The notes under the pieces: generated by a model | What the model saw: only the letters and a program-made list of their open reading frames with translations | Databases searched by the model: none | What the model was told of the DNA's origin: nothing | In this document: positions 13,664 through 22,706 of the stretch, one piece after another | Numbering within the stretch: position 1 is the stretch's first letter | Layout: the number at the start of each line of letters is the position of its first letter | Translations under genes and position numbers: made by a program | DNA from: an uncultured Clostridia bacterium | GTDB lineage: Bacteria > Bacillota > Clostridia > Oscillospirales > Oscillospiraceae | Direction of reading: 5' to 3' | Assembly: GCA_947383645.1 (NCBI GenBank) | Contig: CANDEH010000013.1 | Coordinates: 1-34,064 of the forward strand | Length of the DNA: 34,064 nucleotides

Positions 13664-14632
13664 CTACCGGTTATACACAAAATGGCTCCCCATCAGCTCG
13701 CGGTAAATGGCGTCGCACCGTGCGGCCGCCTCCTCCGGCAGGGGACGGTCGTCCGCCGCCTTTAGATTTTTGGCCATCTGCTCCGGTGTGCGCACCCCCA
13801 CAAGGGTGGAGGAGACAAAGGGGCGGGACAGGCACCACTTCAGCGCCAGCTCCGTCAGGGTGAAGCCGCAGTCCGCCGCCACCTGCGCGTACTTGTCAAT
13901 GGCGTCGAAATTCGCGTCGTTCCAGTAGCGGTCATGGTGCTGCTTGTCAAAGTCCAGCCGGCTGCCGGCCACAGGGCCGCTGCGGCTGTGCTTTCCGGTC
14001 AGCAGCCCGGCGGCCAGGGGCTGATAGACAATGATCCCCACCTGGTGCTTGTCGGCAAAGGGGACAAACTCCTGCTCCAGCCCCCGGGCCAGCAGATTGT
14101 ACCCCATCTGGGCAAAGCAGGGGGCAATCAGGCACCGCTTCTCCGATTCGGCGATCATGTCAGCCATCTGCCAGGCGGCGTGGTTGCTCACACCGAAGTA
14201 GCGCACCTTGCCGGAGCGGACCAGGACGGTCATGGCCTCCAGAGTCTCCTCCACCGGCGTGACGTAGTCCGGCTGGTGCATGTAGAGCAGGTCGATCCAG
14301 TCCGTCTGGAGCCGCCGCAGGGAGTCCTCGATCCCCTTTACAATGTGGTATCGGCTCAGCCCCCTGTCGTTGATTCCGGGACCCTGGTAGATCCCCAGCT
14401 TGGTGGCCAGGACGAAGCGGTCGCGCCGCCCCTTCAGGACCTTGCCCACCGCCGCCTCGCTTCTGGTCTCCCGGTAGAGGTCCGCGGTGTCTATGAAGTT
14501 GACGCCCGCCTCGACGGCCATATCCACCACCCGGGCGGACTCCTCAAGGGGGGCCTCCGCGCCGAAGGGCTCTGTTCCAATGCAGAGGGAGGACACATAG
14601 AGGCCTGTCCCCTGTAAGACGTGATAGTCCAT
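13664..14632 (-). CDS. Aldo/keto reductase
   Basis: NADPH-type aldo/keto reductase barrel, 322 aa, cytosolic. The catalytic tetrad is intact: D48 and Y53 in FIDTADLYRETRSE, K78 in LATKLG, and H119 in DLLYMHQPD. The late cofactor loop contains SSTLVGVRTPEQMAKNL. It resembles the YhdN/YajO-like general branch rather than a named enzyme, so the substrate is unknown. The ATG at 14632 is chosen because AAAGGAAAGG precedes it and the product then starts MDYHVLQGTGLYVS, matching the family start. The longer frame to 14686 runs into a repeat. It is the last gene of the leftward operon with the TRAP transporter and amidohydrolase, separated from dctP by a hairpin-containing 140-base gap that may lower its expression. 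Confidence 0.93.
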   Translation of the reverse strand: MDYHVLQGTGLYVSSLCIGTEPFGAEAPLEESARVVDMAVEAGVNFIDTADLYRETRSEAAVGKVLKGRRDRFVLATKLGIYQGPGINDRGLSRYHIVKGIEDSLRRLQTDWIDLLYMHQPDYVTPVEETLEAMTVLVRSGKVRYFGVSNHAAWQMADMIAESEKRCLIAPCFAQMGYNLLARGLEQEFVPFADKHQVGIIVYQPLAAGLLTGKHSRSGPVAGSRLDFDKQHHDRYWNDANFDAIDKYAQVAADCGFTLTELALKWCLSRPFVSSTLVGVRTPEQMAKNLKAADDRPLPEEAAARCDAIYRELMGSHFVYNR

Positions 14633-14661
14633 AAGACAGCCTTTCCTTTCCGTGTTTTTAA

Positions 14662-14776
14662 GAAAGCGCCGAATAAACCTCCGCATATGTCGATTTAATC
14701 AGCGCTTCCTTTACCCTGTCAGACGAAAAATCTGTCTGACAATCCGCGCATGTCGATGGAAGCAGTGTCTCCTTAA
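14662..14776. repeat. Short dispersed repeats (copies B and C) flanking a hairpin
   Basis: Copy B (14662-14711) and copy C (14743-14776) share the core CCGCNNATGTCGATNNAANCAG, followed by a TCCTT end; copy A sits at 13581-13612 as a shortened version lacking about 20 internal bases. Between B and C lies an inverted repeat TGTCAGAC/GTCTGACA (14717-14741). The block lies in the dctP-aldo/keto reductase gap and may attenuate transcription. The unit is not one I can name. Confidence 0.55.
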
Positions 14777-15837
14777 TAGTAGGTGCTGGCCTCCGCCACG
14801 AAGTCGCTGTAGAGCTGCTCGGCGTTTTCTCCGCCCACCTCATAGAACGCGCTCACTGCGCCCTGCGCCAGCTCCCGGAAGTCGGCAATCGCCTCGTCGC
14901 TGAGGGCGTTGACCTCCATGCCGTACTCCTTCAGATTCACGGTGGCGGCGTCAATCAGCTTCTGCTGCTCCTCCGCGTAGTAGGGACGGGTCTCCTGAAC
15001 CGCCTCCAGGAAGATGCCCTGGATATCCGCAGGCAGCGTGTTCCAGAAGTCCTTGTTGAACACCAGCGACGCCACATAGAAGTCCGCGTTGGCCAGGGAC
15101 AGGTACTTCTGTACCTCGTAGTACTTCATGTTCTCAATATACTCCACCGGGTTGACCTGGCCCTCCGCCATATTCAGCTGTAGGGCGCTGTAGAGCTCCG
15201 TAATAGGGATGCTCACCGGGTCTGCACCGTAGGACTTGTAGGCCGCCGTGATGATGGGGGCGGACATCACGCGCATCTTGATGCCCTTCATGTCCGCGGT
15301 GTTGGTAATGGGCCGCACGGAGTTTGTCCACTGCATATAGCCCTCATCCAGCCAGTCGATTACCACCAGATTCTTGTCCGCAAAGCAGTCCACGATGGTG
15401 GTGTTGATGACCTGGCTGTTGTAGAGAAATTCCTTCGCCTTCTCCAGGTTGCTGGGGAAGATATAGGGCATGTTGAAGATGTTGCCCTCCGGCACCATGG
15501 CGCCCACGTCGCCGCAGGAGATGAAGCCGAACTCCACCGCGCCGTTCTGGATCAGCTCGCCCTGGTTCGCGCCGCTGCCCAGCTGGCCCAGGTAGTAGAT
15601 GTCCAGCGTCACCCGTCCCTCCGACTTCGCCTCCACCAGCTCCTTGAACTTCAGCGCGTACACGTCCTGGGTGCTGTTCTGCGTCTCGTCCAGGGCAAAT
15701 TTCAGCTGATAGGTTTTCGTCTCGCCGCCGCCGTCCTGGGTCTGCCCGCCGGCGGGCTTGGAGGAGCACGCCGTCATGGTGAACAGCATCAGGGCGGACA
15801 GCGCGCCGGCCGCCAGTCGGATAAGCCTCTTTTTCAT
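14773..15837 (-). CDS. dctP: TRAP transporter substrate-binding lipoprotein, DctP family
   Basis: Extracytoplasmic solute receptor of a TRAP (sodium- or proton-driven) transporter, 354 aa. A lipoprotein signal is evident: KKRLIRL, a hydrophobic stretch, then lipobox TMTAC with C24, followed by a Ser/Gly-rich linker. The mature part has the DctP hallmarks: strand LKFALDETQNS, YYLGQLG, the MKGIKMRVMSAP segment with the substrate-carboxylate arginine (R189), and ELYSALQLNMAEGQ. The usual ligand is therefore an organic anion carrying a carboxylate; with an amidohydrolase and PucR next door, a ureide, purine breakdown product or cyclic amide acid is plausible but unproven. AGGAGG precedes the ATG. 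It follows dctM by 27 bases. Confidence 0.95.
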   Translation of the reverse strand: MKKRLIRLAAGALSALMLFTMTACSSKPAGGQTQDGGGETKTYQLKFALDETQNSTQDVYALKFKELVEAKSEGRVTLDIYYLGQLGSGANQGELIQNGAVEFGFISCGDVGAMVPEGNIFNMPYIFPSNLEKAKEFLYNSQVINTTIVDCFADKNLVVIDWLDEGYMQWTNSVRPITNTADMKGIKMRVMSAPIITAAYKSYGADPVSIPITELYSALQLNMAEGQVNPVEYIENMKYYEVQKYLSLANADFYVASLVFNKDFWNTLPADIQGIFLEAVQETRPYYAEEQQKLIDAATVNLKEYGMEVNALSDEAIADFRELAQGAVSAFYEVGGENAEQLYSDFVAEASTYY

Positions 15838-15864
15838 GTCGTTACCTCCTGATTTTCATAGTAT

Positions 15865-17130
15865 TTAAGTCAGCATCGTGCTGATTTGCGGAACGAACAC
15901 AAGCAGGATACAGTAGGCCAAAAAGATGATCAGGTAGGGCCAGACCCCCTTGAGCACCTCGGTAAACTTCTTCTCAAAGAGGACGCAGGCCGTAAAGATA
16001 TTCGCGCCGAAGGGGGGCGTAATGGATCCCAGACCGGCCTGCGCGACCACCACGATCCCCAGATGGATCGGGTCGATGCCGGCGGCCACGGCGATGGGAT
16101 AGAGAATGGGGATGACAATCATGATCACCGGCATGCAGTCCACAAACATGCAGGCTACGAAGAAGATCAGGCTGGTGATCAGCAGCACCATGGTGCCGGA
16201 GGGATTCAGCTGCAGCACGGCCCGGGTGAGCATGTTGGGGATATTCGCGTAGGTGATGACCCAGGAGAAGACCTGTCCGGCGGCGATCAGCACCATGATA
16301 GTGGCGGTGACAATCGCCGTATTGTAGGCGATGGGCAGGATATCCCGGATCCTGATGGAGCGGTAGATTACCAGCTCAATGAAGACGGCGTAGAGCACGG
16401 AGAGGGCCGCCGCCTCCGTGGGACTGGCAAAGCCGGTGTAGATGCTGCCTAAGATGATGGCGGGCAGCCCCAGGCTCAGCAGGGCCTCCTTCAGGCTGAC
16501 GAGCCGCTCCCGCCAGCTTTTGCGGGACTTTGTCGTCAGATGATTTTTGCGGGCGTAGAGATAGTCGTACACAGCGAAGACCAGAAGGAGCAGCAGGCCG
16601 GGGATAACACCTGCGATAAACATGTCGGCCACCGATGTGCCGGTCACCACGCAGTACATAATCATGACCACGCTGGGCGGAATCAGGAAGGCAATATTGG
16701 AGGCGGCCATCATCATGGCCACAATGTGGGAGTCCGAATAGCCGCTGTCCAGCAGGCCGGGGCGCAGCGGTTTGCCCACGGCCACCATGGTGGCCACGGC
16801 GGATCCGGAGATTGCGCCGAATACGGTACAGGTGGCCTCCGCGGTGATGGCGAGGCCGCCGTGGATGTGGCCCAGGAAGCTGTCAATGAGGTTCAGCAGC
16901 CGCCTGGCGGCCTGACCGTGCACCATGATCTCCGCCGCAAGGATGTACATGGGGATGGCCAGCAGAGAGGAGGACTGCACCCCCACCATCAGCTGCTGCA
17001 TAATCATGTCCAGCCCCAGCTGCGGGAAGTAGAGAATCGCCACCGCCAGCGGCGCCACAATCAGCCCGATATACAGGGGAAAGCCCGCCAGCAGGAATAC
17101 GAACAGCAGAATAATCAGCACAGCGGTCAC
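15865..17130 (-). CDS. dctM: TRAP transporter large membrane subunit, DctM family
   Basis: Large permease subunit that forms the transport pathway, 421 aa, with about 11-12 hydrophobic segments spread along the length. Typical DctM features include ALPLAVAIL-like opening helices (here LIVAPLAVAILYFP), the AISGSAVATMVAVGKPL hairpin with its glycine/serine turn, the SPTEAAALSVLYAVF block, the second turn near FVDCMPVIMIVIPIL, and GSITPPFGANIF. The two pseudo-symmetric halves are both complete. The start codon overlaps the dctQ stop by four bases (ATGA), the standard arrangement for tightly coupled TRAP subunits. Confidence 0.96.
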   Translation of the reverse strand: MTAVLIILLFVFLLAGFPLYIGLIVAPLAVAILYFPQLGLDMIMQQLMVGVQSSSLLAIPMYILAAEIMVHGQAARRLLNLIDSFLGHIHGGLAITAEATCTVFGAISGSAVATMVAVGKPLRPGLLDSGYSDSHIVAMMMAASNIAFLIPPSVVMIMYCVVTGTSVADMFIAGVIPGLLLLLVFAVYDYLYARKNHLTTKSRKSWRERLVSLKEALLSLGLPAIILGSIYTGFASPTEAAALSVLYAVFIELVIYRSIRIRDILPIAYNTAIVTATIMVLIAAGQVFSWVITYANIPNMLTRAVLQLNPSGTMVLLITSLIFFVACMFVDCMPVIMIVIPILYPIAVAAGIDPIHLGIVVVAQAGLGSITPPFGANIFTACVLFEKKFTEVLKGVWPYLIIFLAYCILLVFVPQISTMLT

Positions 17131-17717
17131 AGCGCCTCACCTCCCTCCGGGCTCTCCGCCTGCTCCGCCTGGAGGAGGCGCTCCACCTGCTCGTCCACCG
17201 GAGGCTCCTCCGCCTTTTCCGACCCGATGTAGATGGTCTCCCGGTCGGTGATGCTCAGGAGCATGGTGATAAAGTACTGGATCACACCCAGCACACAGCC
17301 CACGGGGATGATGCCGGCGCTGAGGTAGACGGGAATCGCCAGCACAGTGGTGATCCGCTTATAGGTGTACACATTGACCGTATACTGGAAGGACAGGCAG
17401 GTGATCCACAGCAGCAGCACGCAGAGCAGGAAATTGGTGAGGATGTTGGAGATGCGCTTTGCCCTGTGGGGGAGCTTGTCATAGATGGCCGTCATGATGA
17501 TGTGGCGGCCATTTCTTGCGGCATTGCTCAGGCCGATAAACGTGACGACCAGGATCAAAATGGCGCACAGCTCCTCGGTGGCGTGGATGCTGCTGTGCAG
17601 CATGGTGCGGCCGATCGTGTTGCAGATCATCAGCGCCGTTATGCACAGGATAGCGGCGGCAAGAATAAAATTCTCGACTTTGCCCAGGATGTGGTTCGCT
17701 TTCAGCAATGTTTTCAC
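17127..17717 (-). CDS. dctQ: TRAP transporter small membrane subunit, DctQ family
   Basis: Small integral membrane subunit, 196 aa, with four predicted helices (about 17-37, 50-70, 90-115 and 130-155). It carries the DctQ pattern ATEELCAILILVVTFIGLSNAARNGRHI (read as adjoining pieces), including the conserved E-E and the GRHI turn. The charged C-terminal tail after the last helix, rich in Glu/Gln, is longer than usual. The GTG at 17717 is preferred over the upstream ATG at 17774: AAGGAGG lies at the right distance, and the product then begins VKTLLKANHIL. It is 78 bases behind the amidohydrolase and overlaps dctM. Confidence 0.93.
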   Translation of the reverse strand: MKTLLKANHILGKVENFILAAAILCITALMICNTIGRTMLHSSIHATEELCAILILVVTFIGLSNAARNGRHIIMTAIYDKLPHRAKRISNILTNFLLCVLLLWITCLSFQYTVNVYTYKRITTVLAIPVYLSAGIIPVGCVLGVIQYFITMLLSITDRETIYIGSEKAEEPPVDEQVERLLQAEQAESPEGGEAL

Positions 17718-17795
17718 AGACGCCTCCTTTTTGCCCTCCCGCCGGGAGAAGCCGTACCGGCCGGCGGGGCGCACAGCTTCCGAATTCCTCTGTCC

Positions 17796-19226
17796 TCAGC
17801 CCAGACGGGGCAGAACGGAGTCCAAATAGGCGATCTCCGCCTCGATCCGCGGCAGGTCCCCCCGGATCTTTTCCGCCAGCACGCCGGCTATCGCCTCCAT
17901 CTTAGCCAGCGCCGGCTCCTCGTCCACCAAGGTGCACTTTCCATGCTTTACCACCATCCGGCCCTTCACAAATACCGTGTCCACCGCCGCGCCGCCTTCG
18001 CCGTAAACAATCTGCGAGATCAGATCCTGCGCCGGGCGGAGAGCAAAGCTCTTTTTCGGGTCCAGGAGCACCATGTCGCAGTCCTTTCCCTCCTCGATAA
18101 CGCCGATTCGGCTGTCCTGCAGCAGCAGACGCGCTCCCCGCTCCGTGGCCATCTCAAAGACCTCCCGCGCACTGATCCAACTGCGGTAGTCGGGCTCGCT
18201 GATCTTGTGCAGGACGGCGGCCACCTTCATGGTTTCCAGCAGGTTCTGGTTTCCGCCGCCGTTGGAGCCGTCGGTCCCCAGAGCCGGGAGCCAGCCCAAT
18301 TTTCTGTAGGTGTTTACCGGCGCGACCCCGCTGCCTAAGAACATGTTGCACACGGGGCAGTGGGCAATGGTGACGCCCCGGTCCCGGGAGAGCTTCGCAT
18401 CGTCCTCCGTCAGCCAGACGCCGTGGGCAAAGCTGGTCTGCGGGGTCAGGCATCCGATGTCGTCCAGATACTGCACCATAGACTTGCCGTAGAACAGATG
18501 GGCCGTGTTGCGCTGGATCGCCGTCTCCAGGACGTGGGTATGAAAGACGGTGCCGTAGTCCAGCGCGCCCCTGATGCACCCCCGCAGCAGCTCCTCGCTG
18601 CTGCGCTGGGGGCCGGAGGGACCGAAGCCCACCGAGATACGTCCGTCGCGGCCGTTCCACTCCCGGATCAGGGCGAGATTCATGTCGATCAGATCCGCCG
18701 CTGCTGCCGCCTTCGCGGTCTGCTCGCTCCGGGGGTACAGGTGCTGGAAGACGGGGAGGGTCTGGTAGTAGGTGCGGTCTGTGATCATCGGCACGACGCA
18801 GGCCCGTATCCCCACGTCCGCATAGGCCTGCAGCGCGGCCTCCAGCCCCTCCGCGCTCTGGGACAGCTGATCCAGACAGGAGGTGATCCCGCACTTGAGC
18901 ATCTCAATCGCCCCGGCCAGGGTGTTGTAGTACACGGCCTCGGGGGTCTGGTAGGCGCCCTGGGCCCTGATGTGGAACATCATCTCCTCCAGGGGGTAGT
19001 TCTCCGACAGCGCCTTTGTCATATTGGCATAGGAGTGGGTGTGGGCGTTCACCAGACCCGGTATGCCAATCATGCCCGCCGCATCCACCACCTCCGCGTC
19101 GGCGCAGTCCGACGGACATCTGTCCAGGATGGAGAGGATCCGCCCGTCGCTGCCGACAACCACCGCCGCCTTTGTTGGACCGCTTCTGGCATTGGCGATC
19201 AGCAGTACATCTTTGATAATCAACAT
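17796..19226 (-). CDS. Amidohydrolase-superfamily deaminase/hydrolase (cluster 1)
   Basis: Metal-dependent amidohydrolase, 476 aa, of the subgroup that includes guanine/8-oxoguanine deaminase, SsnA and atrazine-type chlorohydrolases. Metal ligands are visible: HTH at residues 62-64, the later VFHTHVLET, FAHGVWL, and the aspartate in ALGTDGSN. The substrate is likely a nucleobase-like or triazine-like ring or related amide, inferred from the subgroup and from its operon with a TRAP transporter under a PucR-type regulator. The ATG at 19226 sits 7 bases behind AGGAGG; the ATG two codons earlier is too close, and the longer frame crosses the promoter. It is the first gene of the leftward operon. 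Confidence 0.9.
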   Translation of the reverse strand: MLIIKDVLLIANARSGPTKAAVVVGSDGRILSILDRCPSDCADAEVVDAAGMIGIPGLVNAHTHSYANMTKALSENYPLEEMMFHIRAQGAYQTPEAVYYNTLAGAIEMLKCGITSCLDQLSQSAEGLEAALQAYADVGIRACVVPMITDRTYYQTLPVFQHLYPRSEQTAKAAAAADLIDMNLALIREWNGRDGRISVGFGPSGPQRSSEELLRGCIRGALDYGTVFHTHVLETAIQRNTAHLFYGKSMVQYLDDIGCLTPQTSFAHGVWLTEDDAKLSRDRGVTIAHCPVCNMFLGSGVAPVNTYRKLGWLPALGTDGSNGGGNQNLLETMKVAAVLHKISEPDYRSWISAREVFEMATERGARLLLQDSRIGVIEEGKDCDMVLLDPKKSFALRPAQDLISQIVYGEGGAAVDTVFVKGRMVVKHGKCTLVDEEPALAKMEAIAGVLAEKIRGDLPRIEAEIAYLDSVLPRLG

Positions 19227-19349
19227 GTCCATGCCTCCTTTGATTCCGCGCTCCTCCGCCTGCTCTGTCCATACCGCCGGGGAGACGGCGGGTTTGCACA
19301 GCAATCCGCAGACTGCCGCCTGCTTCTTCATACAACTTGTCTGACTATC

Positions 19350-19377
19350 ATTATAATAGCAGCAGGAAAGTCTGTCA
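19350..19377 (-). promoter_or_regulatory. Promoter of the amidohydrolase-TRAP operon
   Basis: On the minus strand: TGACAG (complement of 19372-19377), a 16-nt spacer, and a perfect TATAAT (complement of 19350-19355), about 124 bases before the amidohydrolase start. The weak -35 fits an activator-dependent promoter. Confidence 0.6.
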
Positions 19378-19425
19378 TTGTACGCAGGATACAAAAGCGG
19401 CGGCAAAATTTTGTACCGTCAGAGC

Positions 19426-19454
19426 TTGTCCTGTCTCTGAAAAAAGGATACAAT
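19426..19454 (+). promoter_or_regulatory. Promoter of the PucR-family gene
   Basis: TTGTCC (19426-19431), a 17-nt spacer, TACAAT (19449-19454), 70 bases before the regulator ATG. It is back-to-back with the amidohydrolase promoter, so one regulator dimer could control both directions. Confidence 0.6.
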
Positions 19455-19524
19455 ACGGGAGAGAGGCCCGCTCTCTGTCGGATTTGCCCACAGTGCGCCG
19501 CCTTGGCGGGGGAGGAGGACATCC

Positions 19525-21201
19525 ATGAAGCTGACAGTTCGGGACATTTTGCAGTTCAAGGTATTTCAGGAGGCGGTTCTTCTGGCGGGGGCCTCCGGCA
19601 TCGACCGGGAGGTCGCGGTGGCGAACATCGTCTCCACGCCCAACATCGCCAAGTTCCTGAAGGGGAAGGAGCTGCTGATTGCCAGCGGCTTTACCTTTAT
19701 GGACTCCCCCCGGACCGGGGTGAAGCTGGTCCACGCGCTGGCAGAAAAGAACGTGTCCGCCCTGTCCCTGCGGCCGGACGCCTACATGGAGAAGGTGCCG
19801 GAGGATATTATAGACGCCTGCGACAGCTGCGGTCTGCCGCTGCTGCTGCTGCCGGCCAGCGTGCCGTATATCGACTTTATGATGCCGATTTTCGAGGCAA
19901 TTATTAACAGCCGGTATGTGACGCTGAAAAACACCGGCTATGTCTACAACACGATTATAGATATGATCCTTGCCGGGAAGAATCTCACCGACATCTGCGC
20001 CCTGCTGGGGGACATTCTGTCCCACACGCTCTCCATTGTGGACAAGTCCGGCGTATTCCTCACCAGAGACGAGGAGGACCTTCCGCCAGGACGCAAGACG
20101 GAGATCGCCTATATCATTTCATATATCAAGAATCTCTCCCCGCCCTACAGCCGCGTCCTCCCCCTTGGCCAGATACCGGACACACATTACTCCCATGCGG
20201 TGCCCCTGGTCACCTCCACGGGGATCGACGGCTACGTGCTGGTGCGGGACAATGCAGAGCCGCTTACGAAGTACGCCGTCTCCCTTTTAGAGCAGGCGGC
20301 GCCCCTGATTGCGCTGGAGATCATCAAGTCGAATATTATCTTTGAAACGGAAAAGCAGCTCCGGGGAGAGCTGCTGGACTACCTCCTCTTCACGGAGGCC
20401 GCGGACACCGCGCTTGCGCAGCGCTGGGCCGCTGATATGAACTTTACCTTCCGCAGCTGCATGCAGATATGGAAGTTCTGCCTCCGCAGCCGCTCGGATT
20501 ACACCCGTCAGTCCGTCTCCCGCCTGCGGGATGCCGGCCGCACCCTCCGAAACGCCGTTCAGAACGACATCTCTTTCTGCTTCCAGCACTCCGCCCACTC
20601 CGTTTTGGTTACAGAGCACAATAGCAGCCTGATTCTCCTCCTCTCGTGGGACGGCCCCGTGACAAGAGGGACAGACTACTCCTCCGGCAGCCTGGAGAGG
20701 ATACTGGACCAGCTGAACGGATCCAACGACTTTCCAGCCCGCGTCTCCGTGGGATTGGGACGGCCTGTGGACGCCATTCGGCTCCTGCCGCACTCCCTGT
20801 CCGAGGCGGAGACGGCCCTCCAGATCGGTCAGGTCGTCCGCAGGTCATGGGCTGTATATCCCTTTGAGTCCCTGGGGGCCTATGCCGTGATGCACAACCT
20901 GAAAGGAAACAGCTTCTCCCGCGACTTTGTAAGATCCAATCTTGAGGGCGTCATGCAGTACGACACAGCGCGGGGGGAGCTGCTGCTTGAGACGCTGGAG
21001 CTCTATTTCTCCAACGACTGCAATTACGAAAAGACGGCGGCAGCGCTGGACGTACATCGCAACACGGTCGTCTACCGGATCAAGAAGATCGAGGAGCTGA
21101 CCGGACAGCGCCTCGCCAACAGAACCCAATCCTTTCATTTGCAGCTTAGCCTTGTTCTCTACCGCAGCGCATTTCCCGATTTGTTTGGGGAAACGGAATA
21201 G
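19525..21201 (+). CDS. PucR-family transcriptional regulator
   Basis: 558-residue regulator with the PucR layout: an N-terminal PucR domain (about 1-125; opening KLTVRDILQFKVFQEAVLLAG and later GKELLIASGF, LRPDAYMEKVP), a GGDEF-like/CdaR middle domain (about 280-430), and the C-terminal PucR helix-turn-helix (about 486-550) with NYEKTAAALDVHRNTVVYRIKK and EELTG. Members sense nitrogenous metabolites and usually activate catabolic genes. GGAGGAGG precedes the ATG. It is divergent from the amidohydrolase-TRAP operon, the most probable target, and is followed by a strong terminator. The ligand is unknown; a purine or ureide-type compound is the first guess from the family. Confidence 0.93.
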   Translation: MKLTVRDILQFKVFQEAVLLAGASGIDREVAVANIVSTPNIAKFLKGKELLIASGFTFMDSPRTGVKLVHALAEKNVSALSLRPDAYMEKVPEDIIDACDSCGLPLLLLPASVPYIDFMMPIFEAIINSRYVTLKNTGYVYNTIIDMILAGKNLTDICALLGDILSHTLSIVDKSGVFLTRDEEDLPPGRKTEIAYIISYIKNLSPPYSRVLPLGQIPDTHYSHAVPLVTSTGIDGYVLVRDNAEPLTKYAVSLLEQAAPLIALEIIKSNIIFETEKQLRGELLDYLLFTEAADTALAQRWAADMNFTFRSCMQIWKFCLRSRSDYTRQSVSRLRDAGRTLRNAVQNDISFCFQHSAHSVLVTEHNSSLILLLSWDGPVTRGTDYSSGSLERILDQLNGSNDFPARVSVGLGRPVDAIRLLPHSLSEAETALQIGQVVRRSWAVYPFESLGAYAVMHNLKGNSFSRDFVRSNLEGVMQYDTARGELLLETLELYFSNDCNYEKTAAALDVHRNTVVYRIKKIEELTGQRLANRTQSFHLQLSLVLYRSAFPDLFGETE

Positions 21202-21220
21202 CGCTGCCGCCGCAGAACAC

Positions 21221-21266
21221 AGAGGGGGCCGGATCGAATATGATCCGGCCCCCTCTGGCACTTTTT
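21221..21266 (+). terminator. Terminator of the PucR-family gene
   Basis: Perfect 15-bp stem (21221-21235 with 21242-21256; AGAGGGGGCCGGATC and complement), 6-nt loop, then GGCACTTTTTG. Confidence 0.9.
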
Positions 21267-21780
21267 GTCTATTTCTCCAAATAGGACGAAACAAAAGACA
21301 TCCGCCCCCATGGTGGTTCTGTGCCATGGAAGGTGCATATACTCCCCCGCACTAACACAGCTCTGCGGTGTACGCCTGCCCGCAGCTTTTATAGGGGGAA
21401 AGCGCGGATCCTCCGCTCCGTCGCTATTACCTTGTCATAGGTCCGCGACATATTGTGGATGTTTTGATGTAAATAATGCGGAAGGGGCGATCCCAGTGCT
21501 CAATTCAGTCCAGCAGCACCTCCGCTGCATGATCCTAACCTGAATGTTCGTTATTTGCGCTGTTGTCAAGGACGGTTCCACCATGGCGGATTGGGGCATA
21601 GCATCAAAAGCCCTCCCCGGAGATAGGCAGCCCCAACATCTTTTCCTCGGCGTTTTCTTACATTTATCACTGGCGCTGACAGCCGCCGAGGTCAATTTAA
21701 AATTGTAAGAAAATGCCGGAGAAATTTTGCCGTTTTTGACGGGGAAGGAATGGCGCGGAATTATGTGGAATATTTGATAA
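21267..21780. other. Intergenic stretch without recognised gene
   Basis: About 510 bases with no convincing coding region, no RNA gene and no clean repeat. A 153-residue leftward frame (21435-21896) overlaps the lipoprotein gene end, has no ribosome binding site and a biased Ser/Thr/Cys-rich composition. The stretch could be a decayed gene or element; no family was recognised in any frame. Confidence 0.5.
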
Positions 21781-21823
21781 GCAGAGGCGGGGGAAAATCC
21801 TTTCCCCCGCCTCTGCTTTGTTA
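21781..21823. terminator. 16-bp terminator-type hairpin behind the lipoprotein operon
   Basis: Perfect arms 21781-21796 and 21801-21816 (GCAGAGGCGGGGGAAA and complement) with a 4-nt loop. Plus-strand tail TTTGTTAAC; minus-strand tail TTATCAAAT. It lies 59 bases beyond the leftward lipoprotein stop, so it most likely terminates that operon. Confidence 0.75.
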
Positions 21824-21874
21824 ACTGTCTATCTGCTTTTTCCCTTTTCCTAATGGCACTGCATGCCGAAAGCT

Positions 21875-22705
21875 CTATGTTTCCTCCGCTTTCCAAGGGA
21901 CGCTCAGGGCGCGATAGCCCCCCTCGGACCAGAGGATCACCGTGCTGGCGGTGTCCCCCTCGCCGTAGAAGGTCACCTCCGCGTACCGCCGCTCCCCGTC
22001 CTCGTCGGGGAGGGCATAGTAGAGAGCGCCCTCTCCATAGGGGGAGACGGCATTGGGAACTCCGAAGCGGGCGAGGAAGGCGTCATAGCCCCGCTCCGTC
22101 TCCAGAAAGGCCAAAATGTCCTCCAGCGCCGGGGGCGGCTGGCTTCCGGGGACATAGACGAAAGCCCGGCCGCCGATACGGCAGGTGTCGTAGTCCCCCT
22201 CCGCCTCCGTGAGGACGGTGAGGCCGTCGGGGAGGTCCTTCCAGGTGCGATTGAAATCCTCGCTACACCGGACCTTCTCCGTGACGAAGATTACCTTCTG
22301 AAGACCCTCGTTCTCCGGGTGCTCCTCGTCCACGACGGTGCAGCGGATGCAGCAGTAGTACCGCAAGCCGCCGGCGGTGACGGGGTACCAGTTGGAGACG
22401 CTCCGATAGGCGGAGCCGCCCCGGCGGGTGGAGACGCTGGGGGGTGCGTCGGTGCGCCAGGTCTCCGCAGGGCCGGCGTACAGGGCGAGGAGGGCGTCCA
22501 GCATCTCCTCCATGTCGGCGTCCTCCGCCAGGACGGCGGGGGCGAAGAGGGCCTTGACGGCCTCCGCGTCCCGGGCATCCAGGGCGGCGAAGAAGTCCTC
22601 CGCCGCGTCGTCCAGGCCCGGCCTGTTCCAGCCGGCGCAGCCGGAGAGGATCAGGAGCGTCGCCAGGAGGGGCCAGAGGAGACGCGCTGCGGCGGCGCGC
22701 CCCAT
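21875..22705 (-). CDS. Lipoprotein, DUF5104-like
   Basis: 276-residue exported lipoprotein: short basic start, hydrophobic stretch LLWPLLATLLILSGC with lipobox cysteine C23, then a mature soluble part. The opening of the mature domain (DDAAEDFFAALDARDAEAVK, then ALFAP) matches the NTF2-like/DUF5104 lipoproteins of Clostridia, whose function is unknown. The remainder is rich in beta strands (SNWYPVTAGGLRYYCCIRC, YAEVTFYGEGDTASTVILW) and may be a second domain. It starts one base after the deacetylase stop, so it belongs to the three-gene leftward operon; a surface role linked to the deacetylases is possible but not shown. Confidence 0.7.
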   Translation of the reverse strand: MGRAAAARLLWPLLATLLILSGCAGWNRPGLDDAAEDFFAALDARDAEAVKALFAPAVLAEDADMEEMLDALLALYAGPAETWRTDAPPSVSTRRGGSAYRSVSNWYPVTAGGLRYYCCIRCTVVDEEHPENEGLQKVIFVTEKVRCSEDFNRTWKDLPDGLTVLTEAEGDYDTCRIGGRAFVYVPGSQPPPALEDILAFLETERGYDAFLARFGVPNAVSPYGEGALYYALPDEDGERRYAEVTFYGEGDTASTVILWSEGGYRALSVPWKAEET

Positions 22706-22706
22706 G

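Noticed and set aside
4137..13700. Direct repeat of the tRNA-Ser 3' end as a second attachment site
   Set aside because: Reading through to 13.7 kb showed no second copy of the T-arm and acceptor sequence, so no attR is claimed.
18360..19907. 515-residue rightward frame overlapping amidohydrolase 1 and the PucR start
   Set aside because: It crosses two opposed promoters and two well-supported genes; composition is that of an antisense shadow.
21435..21896. 153-residue leftward frame as a real gene
   Set aside because: It overlaps the lipoprotein end and a strong terminator hairpin, lacks a ribosome binding site and resembles no family.
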